Source: a virus
Virus record (IMG/VR): IMGVR_UViG_3300043548_000837
Span: 1 to 64,000 of that record
Strand: one strand, 5' to 3'
Length of the DNA stretch: 64,000 bases
Below the pieces are notes generated by a model. That model had not been told where the DNA came from. It saw only the letters and a list, made by a program, of their open reading frames with translations, and ran no database searches. Of the stretch, positions 41,183-49,262 are shown piece after piece. The number at the start of each line of letters is the position of its first letter. Positions within the stretch are counted from its first letter, which is position 1. Both the position numbers and the translations under genes were made by a program.

Positions 41183-43032
41183 TGGCTACCACTACTGTAG
41201 GGCAGGTATTATTAAAATTTTTTATCCCTAGCCAATTCCATAGCTTAGTAGAAGGTATTATCCTTGATAAGAAAGGTATAGGAAAGCTCTTCGCTGACCT
41301 GGCAGAGAAAGCTCCAGACCAGTATAGTAAGATAGTCTCAGACCTAACTAGGCTAGGGTTTGAAATTGCGACAAGACAAGGCACATCGATCACTCTAAAG
41401 GACCTCGTTTCCCCTGTAGATAAAGATAAACTCTGGAATGACTTTGAAAAGTTTACAGAAAAAGTTGAAAAGACAAATGATTCTAGAGCTGTAAAAGATA
41501 AAAAAATTTTTGATCATTACAACTCAATGATGTCAGATATCGAAAAAGATATTCTGGTTAAAGGGTTATCAGACAATCGTTCTCTAGCAAAAATTATTTT
41601 AGCCGGGTCCAGAGGTACACCAGCGCAATACAGAGGGACTATTAGCACTCAGGGTTTTGTTGTAGACGCTGAAGGCAAACCTAAAATGGATATTCCGATT
41701 AAGAGCTCCTACGCGGAGGGGCTTTCTCTGCCTGAGTATTTGACTACGTCTTTCGGTACGAGAACTGGAGAAGTTTTAAAAAAGATTTCAGTAGCCCAGG
41801 GAGGGTACGGATCAAAACAGTTTGCGCGTGCGCTAATGCCATTACAGGTTGTAGAGGCTGATTGTGAAACAACCAACGGTATAGATGTGCCGATTAACGA
41901 CCGTGAGTCTGTTGGAGCCTTTTTAGCTAAAGGGGTAGCTGGATACAATAGGAACAACCCTATTACATCTAATATGCTCGGAGATTTAAAGAGTCAAAAT
42001 ATTACCAGCATAACTATTCGTTCTCCGATGACCTGCCAGTCCAACAAAAAGCATCACTCTGGAGGCTTGTGTCAGATGTGTGTAGGTAAGAGAGAAAAAG
42101 GAATGGCTGCTATGGATAGCTATGTTGGTCTTGTGGCAGGAACTGCCGTTGCAGAACCACTGACTGAGAGCGCTATGAAAGCTCGACACAGTGGAGGCGC
42201 AGCCACAAGTCTAGGAGGTCAGCAGGGGTTTAAGCTAATTAACCAGCTAGCCAACATACCGAAAACCTTTGTAGGTAAAGCTCCTCTAGCTCAAGAGGAC
42301 GGCATAATTACAAATTTAGAACCTGCGTCTGCAGGTGGTTATTTTATTGAGGTTAACGGCAACGAGCACTACATAGGTCCAGACCAAGAACCCAAATTCA
42401 AAAAAGGCGATCGTGTAGAGCAGGGAGAAGCTTTGAGTTCAGGTCTTGTAGACCCTCGCGAGGTTGTACAGTACAGAGGTATAGGTGATGGCAGGAAGTA
42501 TTATATGGAAGCCATGAAAAAAGCTTTCGATGATAGCGGTCTGCCTGTTAATCGTAGAAACTTTGAGCTTATAGCCAAAGCTGCCATAGACCACGTTAAG
42601 ATTACTGACCCTGACGGGCTAGGAGACTATCTTCCTGACCAAGTAGTGGCTTATTCAGCTATTGAAAAGGATTATGTCCCTAGACCTGAATCTAAGCAGC
42701 TGAGGCTTGATCTTGCTTACGGAAAGTACCTAGAAAAACCTGAGCTTCACTACACGATAGGCACAAAAGTGACTACAGCAGTAATAAAGCATCTAAAAGA
42801 GCACGGCGTTGAATCCGTTATGGTGCATGAAGCTCCTCCAAACTTTGAACCTACTATGGTACGCCTCGTAGATGTACCTGAGCACCACGATGACTGGATG
42901 CATGTCTTGAATAGTACCAACTTAGCTAAAAGATTTGTAAACCTAGTCAATAAAGGCGCAACTTCGGACACCAAAGGCGCAAGTCCTATTCCAGGCCTAG
43001 CTTATGGTGTTGGTTTCGGTGAAAAGTCTTAA
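41182..43032 (+). CDS. RNA polymerase beta' subunit, C-terminal segment
   Basis: A 616-residue protein. It opens with T-T-V-G-Q-V-L-L-K-F-F-I-P, matching the T-x-G-R-V-L-L-N-E-x-x-P site of cellular beta'. L-G-F-E-I-A-T-R-Q-G-T-S-I follows, then the trigger-loop region E-G-L-S-L-P-E-Y-L-T-T-S-F-G-T-R-T-G, in which the usual catalytic His is Phe. The second zinc site is present (D-C-E-T-T, M-T-C-Q-S, G-G-L-C-Q-M-C-V). V-A-G-T-A-V-A-E-P-L-T-E-S-A-M-K-A-R-H-S-G-G matches A-A-Q-S-I-G-E-P-G-T-Q-L-T-x-R-T-F-H-x-G-G. The fold is complete to the C-terminus; G-A-S-P-I-P-G-L-A-Y-G follows the last recognised block. Confidence 0.93.
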   Translation: MATTTVGQVLLKFFIPSQFHSLVEGIILDKKGIGKLFADLAEKAPDQYSKIVSDLTRLGFEIATRQGTSITLKDLVSPVDKDKLWNDFEKFTEKVEKTNDSRAVKDKKIFDHYNSMMSDIEKDILVKGLSDNRSLAKIILAGSRGTPAQYRGTISTQGFVVDAEGKPKMDIPIKSSYAEGLSLPEYLTTSFGTRTGEVLKKISVAQGGYGSKQFARALMPLQVVEADCETTNGIDVPINDRESVGAFLAKGVAGYNRNNPITSNMLGDLKSQNITSITIRSPMTCQSNKKHHSGGLCQMCVGKREKGMAAMDSYVGLVAGTAVAEPLTESAMKARHSGGAATSLGGQQGFKLINQLANIPKTFVGKAPLAQEDGIITNLEPASAGGYFIEVNGNEHYIGPDQEPKFKKGDRVEQGEALSSGLVDPREVVQYRGIGDGRKYYMEAMKKAFDDSGLPVNRRNFELIAKAAIDHVKITDPDGLGDYLPDQVVAYSAIEKDYVPRPESKQLRLDLAYGKYLEKPELHYTIGTKVTTAVIKHLKEHGVESVMVHEAPPNFEPTMVRLVDVPEHHDDWMHVLNSTNLAKRFVNLVNKGATSDTKGASPIPGLAYGVGFGEKS

Positions 43033-43046
43033 TTTTTAGTTGGTTC

Positions 43047-43075
43047 TTGATATACAAGGAAAAAATTTATAAAAT
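43047..43075 (+). promoter_or_regulatory. Sigma70-like promoter before the 750-residue protein gene
   Basis: TTGATA (43047-43052), 17-base spacer, TAAAAT (43070-43075). The ATG at 43098 is 22 bases downstream, giving a short leader. It lies in the 65-base gap after the beta' C-terminal gene. Confidence 0.6.
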
Positions 43076-43097
43076 GAAGGGATTATAGACTATTCAT

Positions 43098-45350
43098 ATG
43101 CGAAATACCGCTTTATCTAAAACTGCAGCAGACGACCAAATTGAAGGAGCCTTCTTTCAGCTAGCCTATCAGAGGCTGCAGGACACCCTTAAAAATCTAA
43201 TTCCTTTTCTTGTAGGGTTTGAAATAGTTAAAAAGAACGAGGACAATACGAAGGCTCTTGGAGTCTTTGGTTTTCGCTCTGAAAGCGGTCAGGTCCTTTT
43301 TGTTCCTGCTTTTTTTGTTAATGGTAAGGTAAAGCCTCTCGACCTGCTTTATAGTAAAAACAACGAGCAATTTTACCCGCTTAATGAAGATTTCGCTGAA
43401 ATGTTTATTAAAGAGGACTTGCTAGGCCTTGGAGAAGACTCCAGAGAGAATAGGTCTGATATCATGCGAGACGCTACTCAGGGCGACTATAGGCAGATGA
43501 GTGTTCCTCCAAGAACAGGAAGATACGCTATTGCTTCTGTGCTTGATTACGTTAAAGACTCAGACAATCAGACAAAAGAAGCTTTTACAGACCTTATCGA
43601 GAAAGACGCTGAATTTTGTGAGTCTCTTTTACGCTTCTATCCGCTAGAGAAGGTTGCTGAAGCTATCAAGCTTGAAGATGGCGACAAGTATCGCAAAGGC
43701 GATAAGGCCTCTAAAAAAATTGACCTGGTTAAGGTTGTTAAGCCCTCAGATAAAGAAGAAGTCAAAAAGCTTACAGACCACGACAAGCAGACCTTAATGA
43801 CTCAAGGGTATGTCATCGTAGATGACCGTGCAGAAAGTCAAAAGTCTTCTTACGGAGCTGTAGACTATATTAAGAAATTTACTAACCCTACAGATTCCGG
43901 GTTCTACTCTTATGTTACTAAGCTCGGAGGACTTCGTTACGGATTGCTTATTGTACGCCCGAAGCAATTGCAGCAAGATTTTGCTACAGACGACACCCTG
44001 GTTATTGACCTAGATAGTAAGGAAGGGAACACCTATGTCCGAGACCATAAACAGGTCTTTATTAAGGATCAGATCAGAGTCCAAGATTACTCGATGGTGC
44101 ATAAGATGATGGTTGACCCTGCTGAAGCCAAGCCAGGGTACTCAAACGTTTATATTTTAATTAACGAAAACCTCAAGGCCACACAACCCTTCCGGATTAA
44201 CGCTAACTTTAAAGATGCCTCAGGTATCCGCCGTATCAGTGTAGAACCATATACTGAATATTACGAATGCTATCCTGAACGCTCAGGACCTAAAGACCGC
44301 CCAGGTAGCGTTCATGCACTTCCCAGAGGTAACTTCTATGAGCATCCAAAGAGAGCTGACGAGATCATGCTTGTGATGACGAAGAAGCAGGGTGATCGCT
44401 TCGAATATAAAGATAAGATGCTTTATGTCCCAGGAGGCTTTAAATTACTTAAAATCAATCCTGCAAACCAGTCGCATGATAGTAGCTTTTACGCTTATCC
44501 AGCCCTCGGGATGTCTAAAAAAGACAAAGAAGATCAAGACAAACGCAAGAAAGAGCAGGAGGCTGAAAAAGAAAAGTATTTGAGGGGTGAGCCTGGATCT
44601 CCTAGCACACTACACGGTCTCCTTCGCGACAAAAATATCTTCCCGATGACTGTGCATACAAACGGTAGTGAGTATTTTGTAGATATTAATGGAGCCAAGA
44701 AAAAATATGAAGATCCTTTAGCCGCCAAGATAGCTATGGTTGTAGATTTAGGAATGGACCAGAAGGTGGCTTCGGAGCTTCTTGATTCATTGGTTCCAGG
44801 GTTTACAAAGAAAGGACATATCAAGCTAGCTTTTACTGGTGATGTTTATCCTCAACCATTTGAAGAACAGCCTTACACTAACGAATTCGGTCAACAGACC
44901 TACGTTGGTGTCGGTCAAGAAAACACATTGCCTACCATGGACAGCTACACAGGCAATCCTACCCAAAAAGATCTAGGCACTATGCCAGAGATTAAGGGTA
45001 TTGATCCTCGCCTTGTCCAACAAGCCACACAAATGGCTCAAAACGGGCAAAAAGAAATTTTTGACACTCAGATGATTGGAGCCTTGGCTAAATACGTTAG
45101 TGTAGGAGACAAGATTTCTGAATACCTACCATCAATGATCGAGGCCATGGATAGACTAGGGCGCATCCTGTTCCTGCTGCATTGGGATACGGACAAGTTC
45201 AAAGAAATGTACGGACGCGGAGATTTACCTGAACTGCTAGAGCTTGTAACCAGTGTTTTCAAAAACGTAGGTGAGCTTATCGTGTTCTTAAAGAGAAAGT
45301 CTCCTGAGCTCTCGATCAACATGTCTAAAGCTGATGGCTTTGAAGCTTAA
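43098..45350 (+). CDS. Large protein of unknown function (750 residues)
   Basis: A 750-residue, mostly hydrophilic protein. It opens with a helical region (F-F-Q-L-A-Y-Q-R-L-Q-D-T-L-K-N-L-I-P-F-L). A beta-rich part follows (A-L-G-V-F-G-F-R-S-E-S-G-Q-V-L-F-V-P-A-F-F-V), then a Lys-rich linker near residues 470-500 and a helical C-terminus. No cysteine motif, no Walker motif, no known enzyme pattern. It begins a run of five genes of similar unknown, virion-like type and has its own promoter-like element. Possibly a head-internal or ejection-associated protein. Confidence 0.55.
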   Translation: MRNTALSKTAADDQIEGAFFQLAYQRLQDTLKNLIPFLVGFEIVKKNEDNTKALGVFGFRSESGQVLFVPAFFVNGKVKPLDLLYSKNNEQFYPLNEDFAEMFIKEDLLGLGEDSRENRSDIMRDATQGDYRQMSVPPRTGRYAIASVLDYVKDSDNQTKEAFTDLIEKDAEFCESLLRFYPLEKVAEAIKLEDGDKYRKGDKASKKIDLVKVVKPSDKEEVKKLTDHDKQTLMTQGYVIVDDRAESQKSSYGAVDYIKKFTNPTDSGFYSYVTKLGGLRYGLLIVRPKQLQQDFATDDTLVIDLDSKEGNTYVRDHKQVFIKDQIRVQDYSMVHKMMVDPAEAKPGYSNVYILINENLKATQPFRINANFKDASGIRRISVEPYTEYYECYPERSGPKDRPGSVHALPRGNFYEHPKRADEIMLVMTKKQGDRFEYKDKMLYVPGGFKLLKINPANQSHDSSFYAYPALGMSKKDKEDQDKRKKEQEAEKEKYLRGEPGSPSTLHGLLRDKNIFPMTVHTNGSEYFVDINGAKKKYEDPLAAKIAMVVDLGMDQKVASELLDSLVPGFTKKGHIKLAFTGDVYPQPFEEQPYTNEFGQQTYVGVGQENTLPTMDSYTGNPTQKDLGTMPEIKGIDPRLVQQATQMAQNGQKEIFDTQMIGALAKYVSVGDKISEYLPSMIEAMDRLGRILFLLHWDTDKFKEMYGRGDLPELLELVTSVFKNVGELIVFLKRKSPELSINMSKADGFEA

Positions 45351-45359
45351 TCTCAGCAT

Positions 45360-46334
45360 ATGCCAGATTCTGAGAAGCCGAGTACTTACGCTGAGAGGCT
45401 AGCTGCATTAAACTTGCTTCGTGAGAACTTGTTTTATGCTAACCCTGGGAGGTATTCCGCCTCTGATGTTGCAGAGGATTTACCAGGGTCAGCCAGAACA
45501 CTGGCACCTATCGTTAAAAATGTACTACCGTCAGCTTCAATCATTTCTTCGGATCCGGAAGAAAGGAAAAAGCAGATTATAGAAGCACTGAAAAGAATCA
45601 AGCGTTCTGGAGGAGCGCACAGCTCGCTAGGCAAAGAGATTCTAAATAATGTAACCTCTATGGGCGGAGGGGCGCTGACTGCAGGATTTATTTTAAGCTC
45701 TGCGGTTAGGTTGCTCGGGTGGAAAGGACTGACCAAGCTAGACGCTACAGGCAAAAAGGTTTTTCAAAACCCATTTCAACTCGGCAGGAATCTAGACCGG
45801 CTGTCTGCCAGGAAAAATTATGCAAATGCACTATTACGTAGAAGTGGTTACGACGCCTTGACTGGTGCAGGTTTGGCAGCCGCCGCAGGAACAGCCTACC
45901 CATTATACGAGCATTATAACCCATCAAAGAACCAAGCACTCATCGAGGCTGCGGATATAATTCAAAGACAACCCTATTTGACCAGCATACCTGGCAGCGA
46001 GATGGTTAGCGCTCTAAGGGCTGACGACGAGGACTCAGCTTTAATGACTAAACTCAAAAATACAGGAGTAGGCTCTCTTTTAGGTGGAGCTGCCGGAGTT
46101 TTTACTGCGACACATCCTCCAATAATTACAGCCCTAGGAAGAAGTATAGGTAACGCTGCTAGATATGCTAAAGGCAAACCTTTACTTACTGTAACTCCGA
46201 GGCTCATCAATGAACTAGGTCACGAGCTGCCAAAAGCGTTAGCCTGGGGAGCTGGTATCGGTGGGGTAGCTGGAGCTTTAACAGACAGAATGCCTAGAGA
46301 TGAACGAAAAAAAATTAGCCCCAATACGCCTTAA
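45360..46334 (+). CDS. Membrane-prone glycine-rich virion-type protein
   Basis: A 324-residue protein with four small-residue hydrophobic segments: ~99-118 (G-G-G-A-L-T-A-G-F-I-L-S-S-A-V), ~165-182 (L-T-G-A-G-L-A-A-A-A-G-T-A-Y), ~233-250 (V-G-S-L-L-G-G-A-A-G-V-F) and ~297-310 (G-A-G-I-G-G-V-A-G-A-L-T). Between them are charged helices. It resembles phage internal proteins that enter the membrane during DNA ejection, but there is no homology evidence. It overlaps the next gene by 35 bases in a different frame. Confidence 0.55.
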   Translation: MPDSEKPSTYAERLAALNLLRENLFYANPGRYSASDVAEDLPGSARTLAPIVKNVLPSASIISSDPEERKKQIIEALKRIKRSGGAHSSLGKEILNNVTSMGGGALTAGFILSSAVRLLGWKGLTKLDATGKKVFQNPFQLGRNLDRLSARKNYANALLRRSGYDALTGAGLAAAAGTAYPLYEHYNPSKNQALIEAADIIQRQPYLTSIPGSEMVSALRADDEDSALMTKLKNTGVGSLLGGAAGVFTATHPPIITALGRSIGNAARYAKGKPLLTVTPRLINELGHELPKALAWGAGIGGVAGALTDRMPRDERKKISPNTP

Positions 46335-47391
46335 CCAGATAGGCTCATTTTACAACTTCCCAAATTGGAGGTACTTAATTTATTTAGATCCCTCTAGAGC
46401 CAACCTAGCGTATTGCCGAAGAAAGCCGCAGGACGGAGCGGCCTGTCTTAGGAGATACTTACACAGCCATAAAGATCTTAAAGAGCGCTCTGTAGTATCC
46501 CTTTCGCTGTCTCCTTTCATTCACAAGCTTGTATCTAGTCTCTCTGACGAGCAGAAGTCTACGTTTTACAAGCTATTCAATAAAAAGCTTAAACTAGACG
46601 GCGACAAAAAAGTTTTCGTCCCTAGCTATAGAGAAGAAAATGTAGAGCTCTGGAGCATCAAACATATTGAGCTTATCACAGACACACCACTACGCAATTT
46701 TTTACTTCACGTAAGTAATGTAAAATTCTCTAGCAACTACGACTTCGCAGTCAAATACAAGCTATCTAAAGAGCATCAGAGAAATTTTTGCGTTATCGGT
46801 TACTGTATATATGCAGGGCTATCGGATGCGGTGATAGCTTACAGGTACAAACTTTTACCAGGGCAAGTAAAAGCCATTAGAGAACTCTTTTTTGACTTCA
46901 CTAACGCGCCTACAGAGGTGGTAGCTAGAGCTGCTTATTTTACTCAGTTAACCGACAACCAAGTGATTAGTGACATGGATCGTAGGTATTTTAAGATCAT
47001 AGGTTCGTTAGGAGAACTTGGGTTGAAAGCCGAAGCCGATCCTTCCAGTTTAACCACTGAAGAGAAAGAAAGACTCAACAGCTATTTAGCCGATTCCATG
47101 CTGGATAACGTAACTTCTCTGTATTTTTCTATCGAAGATAAAAAAGATGCTCTGGCATATAATACAGTGATTAATAATCTTGCCTCTTTCTTCATCAAGA
47201 AAGAAGAAATTAATTACTTTAGGTCTAAGGTCAGGAACCTGGACGCAAGCACCAATAGGATAGTGAACCAAAGAACCGACTTTGATTCGAGCATGCAGGA
47301 TGAGGATGTTCTAGCTATAGAGATGATCTCTAAATTGGCCCTCAAAGAGAATACCCTTCCAGAATATAAAGTGATTACTGAATTGAATTAA
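46300..47391 (+). CDS. Protein of unknown function (363 residues)
   Basis: A 363-residue, soluble, lysine-rich and largely helical protein starting at the ATG at 46300 inside the previous gene. Visible features are F-Y-N-F-P-N-W-R-Y-L-I-Y-L-D near residue 20, C-R-R-K-P-Q-D-G-A-A-C-L-R near 39 and I-G-Y-C-I-Y-A-G-L-S-D-A-V-I near 170. No known family. The weak ribosome-binding site and overlap suggest coupled translation. Confidence 0.55.
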   Translation: MNEKKLAPIRLNQIGSFYNFPNWRYLIYLDPSRANLAYCRRKPQDGAACLRRYLHSHKDLKERSVVSLSLSPFIHKLVSSLSDEQKSTFYKLFNKKLKLDGDKKVFVPSYREENVELWSIKHIELITDTPLRNFLLHVSNVKFSSNYDFAVKYKLSKEHQRNFCVIGYCIYAGLSDAVIAYRYKLLPGQVKAIRELFFDFTNAPTEVVARAAYFTQLTDNQVISDMDRRYFKIIGSLGELGLKAEADPSSLTTEEKERLNSYLADSMLDNVTSLYFSIEDKKDALAYNTVINNLASFFIKKEEINYFRSKVRNLDASTNRIVNQRTDFDSSMQDEDVLAIEMISKLALKENTLPEYKVITELN

Positions 47392-47427
47392 TTTTTGCTC
47401 CGTGATATAACTATAGAGATTAAACAT

Positions 47428-48882
47428 ATGGAAGAGCCAAATATTCTCATTAAAACTGCGCTGCACGACGCGGTACAAAAAGTTAACGAAGGTATGTCTC
47501 CAACCAAAGCACTTCAAAAGGTGGCTTTGGACCTCGACTTGAACCCTAACTTTATTCAAAGAACAGGCGAAGCCTTAAACGTAGCGCTCCACTACAAGCA
47601 TTTTAAAACAGCCAGTGACAGATCTGCTGATTTTGAAATAGCCGACATTCCTCATGCCGTGCAGCACGCTTTTACCCGCAATGAAAAGACTGCGGCAGAA
47701 TACTCTGCAGATATGTTTTCAGGAGCCGCGCAGAACGATACTGTATTTAATTACACAAGAATTCTTAATAACCCTCAATATAAACGCGCTTTTTTAGAAA
47801 TATCTGAAGCTCCAGAAAAGCACGAAGCTTTTCCTACAACACTAAACACTTTACTGGACAAGTCTGCCAATTACGTACAGCGATTAAATAAAGATCTTGA
47901 AGCTGCTGAAGTAGCTAAAGTTGCTTCTGAAATTGCACTGAACGACTCGTTTTCTTCGCTTTGTGACGAATTCAAGAAAGACGCAGCCTACCGCACTTCT
48001 TTTGACGAATTCGAGTCACAGGTTTTTGCAAAACACGGTGAAGCAGCTGTGCCTTACGTAAATTTAATTTATAAAGCTGCAGGACTCGCAGAAGATAGAG
48101 GCGTGCACGACTCAAGCTATATGATGTTTAATCCCTGCAAGGAAGCCCGCCTGTTCGACTCTATGATGATGGCTGGGCAACAGCTTGTAGTAGCAGAGAA
48201 ACAAGCTTCTGAGCTTGCTGAAAACTACAGTTTTGAGTCTTCATTCTTAAAAGAATGCAACCACGTATTAGGGAAAAAGGCAGCCAAGCAAGAAGAAGAA
48301 ACCTCTGAGAAGGAAGAAACCTCTGAGAAGGAAGAGTCTTCGGAAGAAGACCCTGTGCTTGCTGAGATTAAAAAAAAAGCCTCAGATAAAAGCTATAGCG
48401 TAGCAAAAGCCTATGCAGAGGATCCAGTACTTGCAGAGGCTATGCAAAAAGAGGCTTTTTTCGGAGGGTTGATGGGTCTAGGTAAATTTATGGCGGGACC
48501 CGTACACGACCTAGCTCACGAGCAGGCGGCACATGCCTTTTCTTCAGGATTCAAGCACGGACCTACAGCAGCTAAACCAAATCTAACATTAGAAAATATG
48601 CAGAGGAAGTTATTGCTTCAAGAGCTGATGTTGACTGACACAATCCTTTCTAAAGTTAATCCTGTTAAAGTTGCCAGAGCTTTTGAGCAGCTCATGAGGC
48701 TTTCCCCCGAAATTTCAAAAGAAAAAGAAGTTGTGCGTGCAGAGTTAAGAGCCATGGTTGCTTCGCAGGCATTGAGCAAATACGACGCAGATTTGATGAC
48801 CAAGCTCGACACAGGAATGCTTAAGCGCCGAGTAGCTACCCACCAATTTAACGCAGGTAACACAGAAAACTTTAGATTTTAA
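47428..48882 (+). CDS. Virion-type protein with acidic repeat and hydrophobic tail segment
   Basis: A 484-residue protein from the ATG at 47428 (an in-frame TTG at 47395 is less likely). It is Ala/Glu-rich and helical throughout. Around residues 290-310 a tandem acidic repeat (E-E-T-S-E-K) encodes a flexible linker. Near 345-370 comes A-F-F-G-G-L-M-G-L-G-K-F-M-A-G-P-V-H-D-L-A-H-E, a small-residue hydrophobic patch. The C-terminal ~110 residues are regular helices. Unrecognised; probably head-internal. Confidence 0.5.
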   Translation: MEEPNILIKTALHDAVQKVNEGMSPTKALQKVALDLDLNPNFIQRTGEALNVALHYKHFKTASDRSADFEIADIPHAVQHAFTRNEKTAAEYSADMFSGAAQNDTVFNYTRILNNPQYKRAFLEISEAPEKHEAFPTTLNTLLDKSANYVQRLNKDLEAAEVAKVASEIALNDSFSSLCDEFKKDAAYRTSFDEFESQVFAKHGEAAVPYVNLIYKAAGLAEDRGVHDSSYMMFNPCKEARLFDSMMMAGQQLVVAEKQASELAENYSFESSFLKECNHVLGKKAAKQEEETSEKEETSEKEESSEEDPVLAEIKKKASDKSYSVAKAYAEDPVLAEAMQKEAFFGGLMGLGKFMAGPVHDLAHEQAAHAFSSGFKHGPTAAKPNLTLENMQRKLLLQELMLTDTILSKVNPVKVARAFEQLMRLSPEISKEKEVVRAELRAMVASQALSKYDADLMTKLDTGMLKRRVATHQFNAGNTENFRF

Positions 48883-48886
48883 TACT

Positions 48887-49261
48887 ATGCCCGCACTGCT
48901 TAAAATAAGAAGATTCATCGACAACGATGTTTTTAAAATTACTTTTTCGTTAGACTCTGAAAAACTTCCTGAAAGCGATAAAGAGTTACTTAGAAAGTTT
49001 GGTGAGCCGTCAATAGATATCGGTGGAACCTATACTCCCGACGTAGGTGATGCGTACACTCTTCCAGTAAAGTATATTCGAATTAAATCAGACTTACCGT
49101 ATACACAGGAGTTCGACAGCAAATCTGAAGCTTATAAAGATGATACAGAAGCTAAAGCTCTCAAGTTTCAGGAAACTTTTATCACGAATTACTCGGAGGC
49201 ATTTGACACGTTAAGAGCGAAGTCAGACACATTCACAGGTGAACAAGTAGAGAACATCTAG
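48887..49261 (+). CDS. Small unknown protein
   Basis: A 124-residue acidic protein starting M-P-A-L-L-K-I-R-R-F-I-D-N-D-V-F-K-I-T-F and ending T-F-T-G-E-Q-V-E-N-I. Beta-rich first half, helical second half. One base separates its stop from the next ATG (TAGTATG). Unrecognised; packed between virion-type genes. Confidence 0.5.
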   Translation: MPALLKIRRFIDNDVFKITFSLDSEKLPESDKELLRKFGEPSIDIGGTYTPDVGDAYTLPVKYIRIKSDLPYTQEFDSKSEAYKDDTEAKALKFQETFITNYSEAFDTLRAKSDTFTGEQVENI

Positions 49262-49262
49262 T

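Noticed and set aside
43098-45350. 750-residue protein as the portal
   Set aside because: It lies well upstream of the protease and capsid genes and shows no portal-like pattern; the connector region begins at 57.9 kb, so a portal is more likely outside the window.
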